Assembly: GCA_937901085.1 (NCBI GenBank)
Contig: CALCHQ010000084.1
Location: 3,647 to 67,646 of the forward strand
Direction: 5' to 3'
Source: an uncultured Verrucomicrobiales bacterium
Lineage (GTDB): Bacteria; Verrucomicrobiota; Verrucomicrobiia; Verrucomicrobiales; Akkermansiaceae
DNA: 64,000 bases
Position 1 is the first letter of the stretch; every line of letters begins with the position of its first letter. The notes beneath the pieces are model-generated. The model was not told the DNA's origin, searched no databases, and worked only from the letters and a program-made list of their open reading frames with translations. This document shows, one piece after another, positions 44,987 through 55,223 of this stretch. A program made the position numbers and the translations under genes.

Positions 44987-47421
44987 CTAAGAGCTTGGAA
45001 ATATTTCTTGTTCCCAATTTTTTATGATTTGCATCTTAGTGTTATCAAGCATACAGAAGAGATGCAATTCATGTGTATCTTTGAGGAATAGAAGGAAGGA
45101 TTTCGCTATTTTTTGAACTTCTGAAGGGGCAAAGACTTCGTATGAGGAATTTAACCCTTTAATTTTGTCTTGAGTATGGCTCATCCCATTGAATACGAGA
45201 CGGAAGAGAGTGTTACGGTAATGTTCTTTTTTCTGCACATCAAGACCTCTTAATAATTGTTCCTTCCTTAATAATTCTTCGATGCCGCAGCTATACAAAA
45301 AGGTCGAAATAGCTTCGGCAATCCGTCTCATTTTATTGCCAATGCCGTCAACTGGAAGGGTTGAAGCGGTGGAGCTAGTGTTTGCGAAATCAAAAATGCT
45401 AAGTAGGAGTTCACGATATTCATTAAACTTCAATCCATTGTTTGTGGTTGGTATTTTTCTTAGCTGTGCATTTTGCAGGAGCCAGACAGATTGATCGATT
45501 TCTCCAATAATTCCAGGATCTTTTTCTTTGTTAAGGTTTGCTGAGAATTTGCTTAAGTCAACCACCGTCTGAATATCGTGGCTTAAGAATAAGATTTTAC
45601 TGTTCTCGTTTCCTTTGAGCATCTGTTCGGTCTGCCAGTGTAGAAAAGAAAGCATACCAACTCTGTTTTCTATATCGAAACTGGTGATAGGGTCGTCAAT
45701 AATGACTATTCTCTCATTCTTGTATACATTCTCAACTTGACAAGACTCGTGCATAGAAGCGAAAAAGTATGCTAAAGATATAGCATTTCGCTCACCTACT
45801 GAAAGATCTTCTGGTTTTATATTCTGGTTGCGCGACTTTACGCAGTACTTGTTATTTTTACTTTCGAGAGATAATCGTTCGGAGGAAAAGAAAATGAATT
45901 TCAAAGATTCGTTAATCCTATCAAGTGCTATGTTAACGTTATTTAGTTGATCCTCATATTCTGATTTTACCCTATCTAATTCGTTTATTTTATCGTGCAG
46001 TTCTTTGTGTTTCTTATTTAGAAGTTTTTCTGACTCTAGCTTAATCAAATAATTTTTGATAGTCGAATAGTGTTCGTAAACCGCAAGATCTATATTGTCA
46101 CAAATGAGCTCGTTTTGGAGAGCGTTCAATTGAGAGCGTTTAGCATTGTGAATCTTGATAGCTTCTTGTATGGAAATTAACGAATTGGTATAGTCAGAGA
46201 AGTGCTGTTTTGCTTCTTCTATACACGTAATGTCAATAGCGTGGTAAGGATGTTTATCTTTTTCTTCCAGCTTTATTATTAGGTCAGTTATAGATGTTTC
46301 CAGCTTTTGTTTGCATTTTTTGTAAAACTCTATTTCTTTGATTATGGGCTCTTGGGGAAATATGAAAGACAAGTCGGCAAGAGAATATATTCTATCCCTT
46401 ATACGATCGAGTTCATCTTTTGTCTTTCTTGTTTCTGATTTGAATATTTCCACTTCTTCATAGAGTATGTTGGATATGGTTGAAGATAATCGGGCAATAT
46501 CTAATTCCGTCATTGACCTCAGGCAGAAGGGACAGATATCACCATCTTTATGAAAGAAATTTACCGATTCATGCAAATAATCAGGTATGGCTTTGTTTTT
46601 TATTTTTTCAAGTAGAAACTTCTCTCGTTCACTCAAAGAGGGCTCTTGAACGATGTTTGCGAGATTTTGACTGATATTATCCCAATTCGGCGCTTCAATA
46701 AGATTGTCGATGGTTCGCTTGATGGAATCGTGGGATTTGGCGTCGCGGTAGTCCTTTATGCGTTGCTGAATATTGTTGCTAATGTCACTAAGCCTTGATT
46801 GATTTTCGGCTGTAATACAAATGGCTTCTGTGATTATACTGCTTGTAGAGAAGGAAAAAACTTGTTAATCAAAGTCGATATTGTTGCTTCATTTACCGGC
46901 CAATTTTTTTTGCTTTGGCGTATTACTCCCTCGCGTTCGCTCCAGTAGTTTCCCTTCTTTTTTAATGCATTTTCAAGTTCTTTCCTCCAATAGAGAGATG
47001 AATTCTTGTTTTTGTCAGAACTAAGAGAGCTTAACTCAGTAGAGCAAGCGTCAAGTTCGTTCGTAAGAAGTGCAATTTTTTTCACACAATCATCAATCTT
47101 TTCCTGTACTTCATTTTGATAGCCAAACATTACGATAGTGTCAAACCCGTCATGCGATAATTTAATTTTACTATCAGTAAATTCTTCATCATAAACAAAA
47201 ATCTGTTTTTGTTCTTCTTCGGTAAGGGCTGAATCGAATTTTGCTGAAATAACGCTATCGTTTACACCAGAAGCAATATTTCGGATAGCGTTTGATATGG
47301 TAGATTTGCCACTGCCGTTTCTCCCATATACAATATTGATTCTTTTCGTAAATAGTTCTAAATCGCTTCCGGGTGGAAAACATTTTCCGGAGATGGTCAA
47401 TTTTGTGATATCTTTAAGCAT
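44987..47421 (-). pseudogene. PrrC/RloC-like AAA_13 ATPase (candidate anticodon nuclease), one frameshift
   Basis: Two frames together give about 811 residues. Frame 1 (47421 to 46834) has Walker A in VYGRNGSGKSTISNAIRN and stops at 46834. The other frame is open from at least 46861 to the stop at 44987, so reading through needs only one extra T in a T6 run (A6 at 46855-46860). The second part has a zinc-hook-like CPFC (about residue 300) within coiled coil, the ABC signature LSVGERNAISLAYFFA, Walker B IVIIDDPITSFD and LFLSHD. Its C-terminal domain has R-R-I-A-E and, 46 residues later, NGMSH, like the Arg/Glu/His set of PrrC-type HEPN nucleases. It is the most AT-rich gene of the window, suggesting separate acquisition. 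A real frameshift, slippage or a sequencing error are all possible. Confidence 0.7.
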
Positions 47422-47487
47422 GGCTATAGTTTGTTAAAGGTGATAGTAATGAGAAGATAAATGCAATGTCTTACTGTTAGTGTCCCT

Positions 47488-47517
47488 ATTCTACTCCTCA
47501 GCGTTGCGATTTTGCAA
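47488..47517 (-). promoter_or_regulatory. Promoter of the PrrC/RloC-like gene
   Basis: Minus strand TTGCAA (47517-47512), 18 bp, TAGAAT (47493-47488), with about 60 bases of leader to the ATG at 47421. The ATPase is thus transcribed separately from the methyltransferase operon. Confidence 0.5.
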
Positions 47518-47597
47518 GTTTAATTTTTTTAGTTTGTATCACTATGCGTTGCTTCTGCACAGAATGTTGGTGCATAATATCCCAAAATAGAGCAAAG

Positions 47598-47617
47598 CCT
47601 GGCGTGTTCACGCTAGG
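47598..47617 (-). terminator. Hairpin after the helicase gene
   Basis: 9-bp stem with one G-T pair and a 2-base loop (47598-47606 with 47609-47617); on the minus strand it is followed by CTTTGCTCTATTTT. Likely terminator of the methyltransferase-helicase operon. Confidence 0.5.
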
Positions 47618-47669
47618 TAGATTGGAGAAACGCAAGATGGTCTTATGGGTCGGGCAGACGTGAATCACT

Positions 47670-50600
47670 TCAATTTCTCTGCACCGTCACTACAATTTCC
47701 TCTTGGATAACGCGGTCGCGGAGTTTGTGGACATAGTCAAAGCCGCGGATCCGGGCAAGAGAAAGTAAGATGTCGTCCATTTCCTGTGCTGAGGATGCAT
47801 CTGCCATTTTCTTGATTGTTTTGCGGGGTAGGGAACCAAACTGCTGAATATCCTCGATGACTTCGTTGGAGAATATTTTGAGTTCGTGGGTGAGTTCCCC
47901 TTTGTATTTTTCTAGGTTCACGATGGTTAGGGTACTATCAGATATCCCTCCTCTCTGTGGAGCTTGTATGGCAGGCTGGTAGTTCTTGAGGTCAGAGTAT
48001 ACCCCGCAGGTAGACCCCTTGTTTTCGCTCGGGTATACCCAGAAATCGGCACTTAACGGGGCTCTCGGTGTGTCGTAGCTGCATTCTACCAGTTTCAACG
48101 CTTCATTCATGGGTATCTCAGATATTTCTCGCCCGGCCTTGTGCTGTACTACGAAGAATCCGGGACCTCTCCGACGGAACATCAGGGTGGAGTGAGGCTC
48201 TGCAAACATGGCAGTTTTTACCATGTTCGGCAGGCGCTTAATGCGTTCTAGCGTTTCCGGATGCTTCTCCTTAAGCATCTGCTCTGCCTCATGATATTTG
48301 AGTTTGGCTTCGGTATAAGTGCTGATAGTATCCTGCTCATCCAGCCCGCTATTCAGCTTGGAGAACAATGCCGCCGGTGAGGGCGTCTCTTCCTCGGAAA
48401 AAATCTGAGCATCTTCACCGAGGATGGAGTGAATGGCAAACATCTTACTCTCAGCCATCTCTCTGTTCTGGTTGATTGTAGAACCTCGTACGGTGGGGAA
48501 GAAGTTCATAATGTACAGGTTATCGAACATCTTCTTGCCGATTCGGTTAATACGACCGACTCGCTGAATAACTCGCGTGGGATTCCACGGAATATCATAG
48601 TTCACCACAACGCCCGCACGATTCAGGTTGAAGCCTTCGCTCAGCTTATCAGTCGTAAGCAGAATATCATAGTCATCCTCCTGAACCTCTGCAGAGGCAT
48701 CAAAATTGGCCTTAACCAGTCTATCTCTCTCCTGAGTGAAATTATCAGCATTGACAGTCAGCACACGCCCCGGGTATGCGGCTTCCACGTAGGGCGCAAT
48801 ATGCAGCAATGTATCTGTATAGGCGGTAAACACCAATACCTTTCTCTTCGATTTCTCCTTGGGGATATCCGAATACTTGTCCTTTACAATGTCAGTAATA
48901 GCTTTGCTCAATGCTGCAGCCTTGGGGTCGGTTTCAACCAATCGCAGGGCGTCCACCTCATCCAGTACACTCTGCATGAGCTTAATATCCTGCTCCAAAT
49001 CCTGCAGGAATCGCAAACTGTCAAAGTTCTTGTCACTCATTCGATATTCGGTATCGTTCTTTCTTTTCTTTGTGACAGACTTCTCTCTCTCTTCAAGTAG
49101 TTTGAGCAGCTCGGAGTAGGCATCCACGTCATCTTCAATATCCAGTACCTTATCGGTAATCTTGCGGTCGTAGATGTATACCCCAAATCGGCGAATGAAA
49201 CTCAAAGCCTGTTCCATCATCTTCTTGGCGTTCACCACAGATTGACGGAATGCGCCAAACGAGCTTTCAAAACGTAGAGCCAGCATGCGCAAAAGCATCG
49301 TGTAGATGTTTTCCTGATAGTCGTCTTGCCCCTCCTTATCTTTGAGGTACGCTTGCGGGCGATAGAATGCACCATGGAATTGCCCCTCTAGACCGAAGTA
49401 ATCAGTTACAACCCGGTCATAGAAAGCATCCTGCTCTGGAGTAAGCTCGAAGAATTGCTGAACCGGAGGCTGTATGTCTGCCAAGGTAGTCAATTCTTTA
49501 CTATAGTCAGGGTCTTGTCTCAAATCGAGGCGGTTGCGGCGGATAACGATTTTTTCCATTACCTGACGTATGCCTTGTGCCACCTCAGAGGCCAAATCTT
49601 TAAGCGCTTCCAGAATTCCTTCATGGTTAGCCCCCTTGTTCAATCGCTGAGTATTGATACCGCTCTTTTCCAGCAGGCAGGCGGCCAGATGCCAGTTCCC
49701 CAGAGTGATAGCCTTGCGTATCTGGTTTACGGTCTGGAAATCTGTTTGGAACTTAGCAAAACGCCCATCCAGATTGCCGCCGGGAATAAAGGGCGATTGC
49801 TTGCCGCTGGAGAACAGATGCAGCAGAGCCAACAGGTCGCTGGGTTTATTGTTAAACGGAGTAGCTGTCAGCAGCACCACATCCTTATTGCAGCAGATGT
49901 TCTTCATGTGTGCATAGGCCTCCGTTTGTTCGTTGCGGTAGTAGTGAGCCTCGTCCACTATCACCATATCGAAATCCGGGTCATGAGCAAGAAAATCCTC
50001 AATTTTCTGCAAATCGCCTCGGGAAAATACCTCCCAATCATGCAGGCCAAACTTGGTTACATATTCATGCCAGCCACCATGGGCTCCGCCTCGCTCGCCA
50101 ACCAGACCGGGCGGGCAGATAATAAGGCCTCGTTTTCGGCTCATGGCTGCAACCAGGCTACCGATAACGGATTTACCAAGACCTACCACATCTGCAATGA
50201 TAACACCATGGTAAGCCTCCAGCTTGTTCAAGGCCTGTGCCACGGCATCCACCTGATATTGCAGTTTGGAAAATCCGGCCTTATTCAGAATACCCTCCAG
50301 CAGGGCTGTTTTCAGATTGCTCTTCTGGTGCTCCAGATAATTTTTCAGTATCAGGAAGTAGGCTTCAAAGGGCGTGATGGTGGCGGCTACGCTGCTGTCA
50401 TTAATGATTTCCAGCAAGGTGTTGCGCTGCTCCTCATCCTCTGTTAAGGGAACAGCCTTCATCCAAAGCTGTTCGTAGTATAAAGAGGCTTCTGCTGCAC
50501 CAAAGTCGCACACCTCTACGTTCAATTCATCACGCAGGGATAATCCCGGCTCAGAGAAATTGCTGCTACCTGTCAGCCATACCTTTTCTCGCAAAGACCT

Positions 50601-51029
50601 GTGTTCTTCATCCATCGTGAAGATGTAGAGCTTTGCATGGTTCGGGTCGAGTGTTTTGCGGATTTCCAAGCGACCCTCCATGAGCATTTCGACAAAAATC
50701 CCCAGTCTGTCGTGGAAACTCTGCTTGTCCAGTTTCTCATCTCCCAATATGTGACGCAGGGAGGCATAGAAGCGCGTCCTGGTATCATTGGCGCTTTCTC
50801 CCTTAATACCATTGGCCACTTCTACCAATTGCCCACAGTAGCGCTCTGCTTCCATCCCCACCAGCACACGGAGGCGGATATCCTTATTTTTTCGCAGGGC
50901 ATCCGTCATGACCTTTACCCCGGAAAAATAGAAAAAGCCTACTAAAATATCCAGCTGACTGCTATACTGCATCAGCTCACTCAATCTCTTCTGGAGGGAT
51001 TCTCCCTCGCCCTGATTCGTGATAAACAT
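47670..51029 (-). CDS. PLD-type nuclease fused to SNF2 helicase/translocase (restriction component)
   Basis: The 1119-aa protein begins with a phospholipase D-like domain (about residues 1-200), with the HKD-type motif HAKLYIFTMDEEHR and GSSNFSEPGL; one such motif means a dimeric active site as in BfiI-type restriction nucleases. The SF2/SNF2 motor follows: Q-region LQYQVDAVAQAL, motif I ADVVGLGKSV (about 280), DEAH box VIVDEAHYYRNE, motif III LLTATPFNN, motif V LLTTDKLSEGFNL, motif VI VIQRVGRINRIGK (about 850). The C-terminus of about 250 residues is unassigned. Its start lies 4 bp after the methyltransferase stop, so the two are co-translated partners. It probably translocates on unmodified DNA and cuts it. 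Confidence 0.8.
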   Translation of the reverse strand: MFITNQGEGESLQKRLSELMQYSSQLDILVGFFYFSGVKVMTDALRKNKDIRLRVLVGMEAERYCGQLVEVANGIKGESANDTRTRFYASLRHILGDEKLDKQSFHDRLGIFVEMLMEGRLEIRKTLDPNHAKLYIFTMDEEHRSLREKVWLTGSSNFSEPGLSLRDELNVEVCDFGAAEASLYYEQLWMKAVPLTEDEEQRNTLLEIINDSSVAATITPFEAYFLILKNYLEHQKSNLKTALLEGILNKAGFSKLQYQVDAVAQALNKLEAYHGVIIADVVGLGKSVIGSLVAAMSRKRGLIICPPGLVGERGGAHGGWHEYVTKFGLHDWEVFSRGDLQKIEDFLAHDPDFDMVIVDEAHYYRNEQTEAYAHMKNICCNKDVVLLTATPFNNKPSDLLALLHLFSSGKQSPFIPGGNLDGRFAKFQTDFQTVNQIRKAITLGNWHLAACLLEKSGINTQRLNKGANHEGILEALKDLASEVAQGIRQVMEKIVIRRNRLDLRQDPDYSKELTTLADIQPPVQQFFELTPEQDAFYDRVVTDYFGLEGQFHGAFYRPQAYLKDKEGQDDYQENIYTMLLRMLALRFESSFGAFRQSVVNAKKMMEQALSFIRRFGVYIYDRKITDKVLDIEDDVDAYSELLKLLEEREKSVTKKRKNDTEYRMSDKNFDSLRFLQDLEQDIKLMQSVLDEVDALRLVETDPKAAALSKAITDIVKDKYSDIPKEKSKRKVLVFTAYTDTLLHIAPYVEAAYPGRVLTVNADNFTQERDRLVKANFDASAEVQEDDYDILLTTDKLSEGFNLNRAGVVVNYDIPWNPTRVIQRVGRINRIGKKMFDNLYIMNFFPTVRGSTINQNREMAESKMFAIHSILGEDAQIFSEEETPSPAALFSKLNSGLDEQDTISTYTEAKLKYHEAEQMLKEKHPETLERIKRLPNMVKTAMFAEPHSTLMFRRRGPGFFVVQHKAGREISEIPMNEALKLVECSYDTPRAPLSADFWVYPSENKGSTCGVYSDLKNYQPAIQAPQRGGISDSTLTIVNLEKYKGELTHELKIFSNEVIEDIQQFGSLPRKTIKKMADASSAQEMDDILLSLARIRGFDYVHKLRDRVIQEEIVVTVQRN

Positions 51030-51033
51030 GGTA

Positions 51034-54000
51034 TCAATCTAAATAGTCGTCTTCGGGGTCCGGGAGTACTAGCTTAATCTCCTTTTTTGGCATCGATTTG
51101 GCTGGGGCTGGTTTCTCAGGTTGCGGTTCCTCATCAGCGCCCCCCTTCATGTTATTCAACATTGCCACAAAATTATCTAGAGATTTCCGCTCATCTACGG
51201 TCAAGCCGTAATGCTTAGCTAACAATAATTCGATTGCTTCAACCTCTGTTGAAATATCTGCATTCGATTTCTTCTTGGAGATTATCTCAGAAGATAAAGC
51301 AACCATTTGTGCTTTTTCTGACTCGCTCAGAGAAGGTACAGGAAACTCTTCAAAATAGACCTTTCTGATTTCTCTTGCGCCTCCATTCAATTCTGGGCAA
51401 TGATGCCATATCCATAGTTTAGCTATTCGTGAATTCAATATCGAGGACAATAATAGGAGCGTATTATTGTCTGGACTACTTAAAATGAAAGTTTTATTGT
51501 TAGTGTAACAGCTTGTGTCGTCATAGGTGAACGGTAGACGCGTAGTAATTTCTGGATAAATAATTTTAGGCGTGTTGAAGTATTCCCAGTATCCAATGCT
51601 GTCCTGTGTCTCAAACCATTCAAAACTTGTCTTTTTGCGAGCAGATAAGGTTTTACCCGGGGCTAGGGGGTATTTTTTGCCGCTTTGTTCTAGGCGTCTG
51701 ATGTCAAACGTAAGTAAATGTTCTTTGATACCAGGATAATCATCAATGGCTAAGTTTAATGTGGGGAATGTGCCAATGAGATATTGACCTGAAGGGGGTG
51801 TATGATAAGCAGAAATATCACGTCCGCGAAGTAAAGGTCTAATGAGCTTCTGCGCATTCTGATCATCTTCTATGATCTTCTGATAGACGTCTTCAGAAAT
51901 AAAAAATGCATCATTAAAACCAGTAAGAACACCACGGTAAATTTCAGCATCACATTCCTTGAGAGGTATGCCTGAAGATTCCATTTTTTGATTGATAGAC
52001 GCTTGTGCAGAATCCATAATCAACCAATGTTTTTCGGTAAACGTAGCTGTTGATTTATCTTTGAGCTCCAGCGCAACTGTTACATCAAAATCTCCGGAAA
52101 ACAACTTACTGTTGGTAGAAAGAGCCTTGCATATCTTACAAGGTTGCTCCTTGCTCATGAGAAGAATGCAAACATAGGTGGTAGCGTTATCGAAGAACTG
52201 GACATCTCCGAAATTAAGCAGCTGATTGACCCTATATTGCAGGAGGTATTTTCGCAATAGCAATCCCGAGTCTATCAGAAGCCACTTATTGGGGATAATG
52301 AGGCACACACTTCCTCCGTCACACACCAGCTGTCCGGAGCGTTCAGCGAAAAGAGCGTACATATCGCCGCTGCGGTCATAGGATTCGTAACCACAATGCT
52401 CGTATTTCTTAGCATACGCGCCTTTATTCTTCTGGAGCTGAACATAGGGAGGGTTGCCAATCACAATATCAAAGCCATCGTTGATGTTGAACATCCATGA
52501 GGCATCGAAGAAGTCAGAGCAAGCATTCTGGTCATAGGGATCCCAGCCGGAGACAGCAAGCGCTAATCGGTCTAACTCAGTAGAGCCGGACTGGTAAGCC
52601 TTTGCTTTTTCAGTAGCAATAGCGCGTTCCACATTGGCGATATCAGCCTTGATTAGAGAGCGGGAAGCCGCGTTGACGTCTATTTCTCGGATAACGAGCT
52701 GAGGCGGTGAGAATAAATCAGCCTGTTCGGTAAACTCTCGCAATTCAATCTTAGGCTCTGCCACTTCTGCCAACTGCTTGCGCAACGAGGGAAGCTGTGC
52801 CTCTAGAGTCGCAATCAGCTCATCATCCGGGGTAGAAAGAGATTGTCTGATGGAATCGCGGATTTCATCCCTTATTTCGAGTTCACGAGCCTTGTATTTA
52901 TTCTTTGTCTCGATGGTGCGAGCTGTGAAAACGAGATGTCGATTGCTCTCCAATTTTTGCTTGAGAGCCTGAATGTTCGCAGTACTCATTGCCAAGCTAT
53001 CGCCGGACAGCTTGGGGAGAGACAACAGGGAATCGGCGCATACAAACTTTGCCTCCAGATTAGGGAGAGACAGGAGTCCATGATTATCCGCCTCAGGATT
53101 CCATGCCGTACGGAGCTGGTCGCACAGAAGCGAGATGAAGAAGCGAAGCTTGGATATCTGCGTGGCAATGGGCTGGATATCGATACCGTAGATACAGTTC
53201 TCAATCAGGTAAAGTTTGCGGGCGTAATCCGGGAATGAGATGTTTTCCCGAAGCTGTTTATCAAGCATCTCCACTCGCTCCTGCTGCTCCGCCTCCGTCA
53301 GTCCGGCAATGGTAATAGCCTTATCTGCCTTGTACTGCTCCAGTAAGCGGCCACGCAGAATCAGGTTATCCTTATCCAGACGATTGAGGATGCGAACCAT
53401 AATATGGAGCACACCCATGGGGAATGCTCCGGAACCGCATGCTGGGTCGAGAATTTTGCAGGAATAAATGGCATCCAACAGCTCCTTTTTTTCGGTATTG
53501 CTGAAGCACATTATTTGGTCGGTCTTGGTCTCATCGAACAGGTCAGCCAAACGAGCATCATCCGCAAAAGCGCATTTGCGGCGCAAATAGCTCTTCAGCG
53601 ATTCCGCGACCATGTAATTGACGATTTCTCGCGGAGTGTAGAAAGCTCCTGTGGCCTTGCGGGCGGTTTCCTTCGTCTCCGGGTTATATGAGCCGAGCAG
53701 GTTCTCGAATACTTTACCGAGCAATTCCGGGTCGAGCGCAACATCCGTATCTGTTGCGCTGTTTTCGTCTACGGTGAACTCGTACTGATTAAACAGCGGG
53801 ATGAGTCCTTGGTGCGCATCGAAGAAAAAGGCGTTGTGGATATGAGCGCGACGTTCCTTGCGGTCGCTAAAGCCGTCCAGATACAACTCGCGCCCACCAT
53901 CCTGCTCACGTTCCTTTTTATCGAGGCAATCAAACAGGGCGCAATTCAGGAACGGCACCTTGGCCATGAGCTCCTTGAATGCGGCCTCATTCGGCATTTC

Positions 54001-54975
54001 ATCCACATAACGATAGCAGGTGGCAATGCCGCGCTCATGAGACATGCCCCGGTAGATGCGTTTGAACTTGCGCTTTTCCGGTTTACAGTTCAGCGTAGCA
54101 AAGAACAGGTTTTGGAGAATGACGCGGTAGTAGTTATCCTGTTCCTTGGAGGTCGCCTCGAAATCTTTGATATACGCACCCAGCTTGTCGGCTTCAAACA
54201 GCGCATCTGGCACCAGCCCCTTCTGCTTGATAAACCAGATGAACATCAGGCGGGTAAGCAGACGAATCACGGCAGGCTCCAGATAATCGCGATTATCTGA
54301 TTCTACAGCCAAATCATTGGGGAAAGTGATGGTCTTATCCTTTTCTGTAGCCCACAGATACCAATCAAACAGAGATTTGTAGAACGCCTTGGTAAGAGCC
54401 TCCACGGAGAATACCTCCTTAAGGTCAGCCAAGGTTTTGATTTTGGTATTGAATCGGCGGCGAATCGTAGAATTGCTTCCGCCCTCATTCACAAAGAAGG
54501 ACTGACGCTTGGCTGAATTGAAAACAAAGCGCTTATTTTCCACGTTGCCAGAGACCAAACTCAGGCGGAAATGCCCATGGTCATCGTGGAAGAAAAAGAG
54601 GCCTTGCGCGGGCAGACCATGAATCCCGGGGCGGGGCATAGCCACGGCCTCCTTAATGATGCGCTTGGATAAATTGAACTGAGCCACGCGGGAATCACGC
54701 CCCACGAGGTCATGCTTCATGTGAACGCTGGCTACGATAACGGGACAATTAGTTCCAACACGAGGTGCTAGAGGGAGTTCTTTGATGAAGCCAAGAAGCT
54801 CTGCGTTCTTGAAATATTCCCTTTCATTCTTATTTGTTCCCAGTTCCAGGGGCCCTCGCATACTTGAATCGTATGAGGCGAATAGTTGGCGTAGCCATGC
54901 ATCAGCGGAAGCGAGAGAGAATGAGTAGAGTAGTTGGTCAAGTTGGGTGTTGTGGGGTGTTTCAACGTGTTTCAT
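51034..54975 (-). CDS. Eco57I/PglX-type N6-adenine DNA methyltransferase
   Basis: The 1313-aa protein has an N-terminal region of about 430 residues without a recognisable nuclease motif. The gamma-class methyltransferase core follows: FYTPREIVNYMVAESL, SAM motif I LDPACGSGAFPMGVLHIMVRIL (about residue 510), YGIDIQPIATQISKLRFFISLL, and catalytic motif IV FDIVIGNPPYVQLQKNKG (about 840). A C-terminal target-recognition part of TaqI_C type has YLIGTFPTLNLAIDDYPGIKEHL and NNKTFILSSPDNNTLLLLSSILNSRIAKLW, ending in a Pro/Lys-rich linker. It would methylate adenine in a specific sequence to protect self DNA. It is the first gene of the two-gene operon with the PLD-SNF2 protein. Confidence 0.85.
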   Translation of the reverse strand: MKHVETPHNTQLDQLLYSFSLASADAWLRQLFASYDSSMRGPLELGTNKNEREYFKNAELLGFIKELPLAPRVGTNCPVIVASVHMKHDLVGRDSRVAQFNLSKRIIKEAVAMPRPGIHGLPAQGLFFFHDDHGHFRLSLVSGNVENKRFVFNSAKRQSFFVNEGGSNSTIRRRFNTKIKTLADLKEVFSVEALTKAFYKSLFDWYLWATEKDKTITFPNDLAVESDNRDYLEPAVIRLLTRLMFIWFIKQKGLVPDALFEADKLGAYIKDFEATSKEQDNYYRVILQNLFFATLNCKPEKRKFKRIYRGMSHERGIATCYRYVDEMPNEAAFKELMAKVPFLNCALFDCLDKKEREQDGGRELYLDGFSDRKERRAHIHNAFFFDAHQGLIPLFNQYEFTVDENSATDTDVALDPELLGKVFENLLGSYNPETKETARKATGAFYTPREIVNYMVAESLKSYLRRKCAFADDARLADLFDETKTDQIMCFSNTEKKELLDAIYSCKILDPACGSGAFPMGVLHIMVRILNRLDKDNLILRGRLLEQYKADKAITIAGLTEAEQQERVEMLDKQLRENISFPDYARKLYLIENCIYGIDIQPIATQISKLRFFISLLCDQLRTAWNPEADNHGLLSLPNLEAKFVCADSLLSLPKLSGDSLAMSTANIQALKQKLESNRHLVFTARTIETKNKYKARELEIRDEIRDSIRQSLSTPDDELIATLEAQLPSLRKQLAEVAEPKIELREFTEQADLFSPPQLVIREIDVNAASRSLIKADIANVERAIATEKAKAYQSGSTELDRLALAVSGWDPYDQNACSDFFDASWMFNINDGFDIVIGNPPYVQLQKNKGAYAKKYEHCGYESYDRSGDMYALFAERSGQLVCDGGSVCLIIPNKWLLIDSGLLLRKYLLQYRVNQLLNFGDVQFFDNATTYVCILLMSKEQPCKICKALSTNSKLFSGDFDVTVALELKDKSTATFTEKHWLIMDSAQASINQKMESSGIPLKECDAEIYRGVLTGFNDAFFISEDVYQKIIEDDQNAQKLIRPLLRGRDISAYHTPPSGQYLIGTFPTLNLAIDDYPGIKEHLLTFDIRRLEQSGKKYPLAPGKTLSARKKTSFEWFETQDSIGYWEYFNTPKIIYPEITTRLPFTYDDTSCYTNNKTFILSSPDNNTLLLLSSILNSRIAKLWIWHHCPELNGGAREIRKVYFEEFPVPSLSESEKAQMVALSSEIISKKKSNADISTEVEAIELLLAKHYGLTVDERKSLDNFVAMLNNMKGGADEEPQPEKPAPAKSMPKKEIKLVLPDPEDDYLD

Positions 54976-54978
54976 CCT

Positions 54979-55036
54979 TGTATAGTGCAGGTAACGCTGA
55001 TGCCGAGGGTGTATCAGGTAATGTCTGCACTATACA
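54979..55036. promoter_or_regulatory. 12-bp inverted repeat in the methyltransferase promoter region, probable operator
   Basis: TGTATAGTGCAG (54979-54990) and CTGCACTATACA (55025-55036) are perfect reverse complements separated by 34 bp. The spacer also has two copies of CAGGTAA (54988-54994, 55012-55018). The proximal arm lies 3 bases before the methyltransferase ATG and contains -10-like TATACA or CACTAT on the minus strand, so a bound protein would block transcription or start selection. No regulator gene lies beside it. Confidence 0.6.
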
Positions 55037-55223
55037 TCATTTTGAAAGATGTACGCTTAATTGGTCAATTTTGTAATTGGGGGTCAGTGTCAGGTGGAAT
55101 TCGGTACCGGAGGTGATTATATCGTTGTTGGTAAGGGTGAGAGTAGCTAATATTACAGTATCAAGTAAAATCATACAGATTTTGCTTTTTGGAGCTTGTG
55201 TAAGCTTTCAAAATGCTACCACT

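Noticed and set aside
55097..55108. GAATTCGGTACC resembling a cloning polylinker
   Set aside because: The flanking sequence does not match a vector polylinker, and the region is continuous with the promoter area of the integrase; chance is enough.
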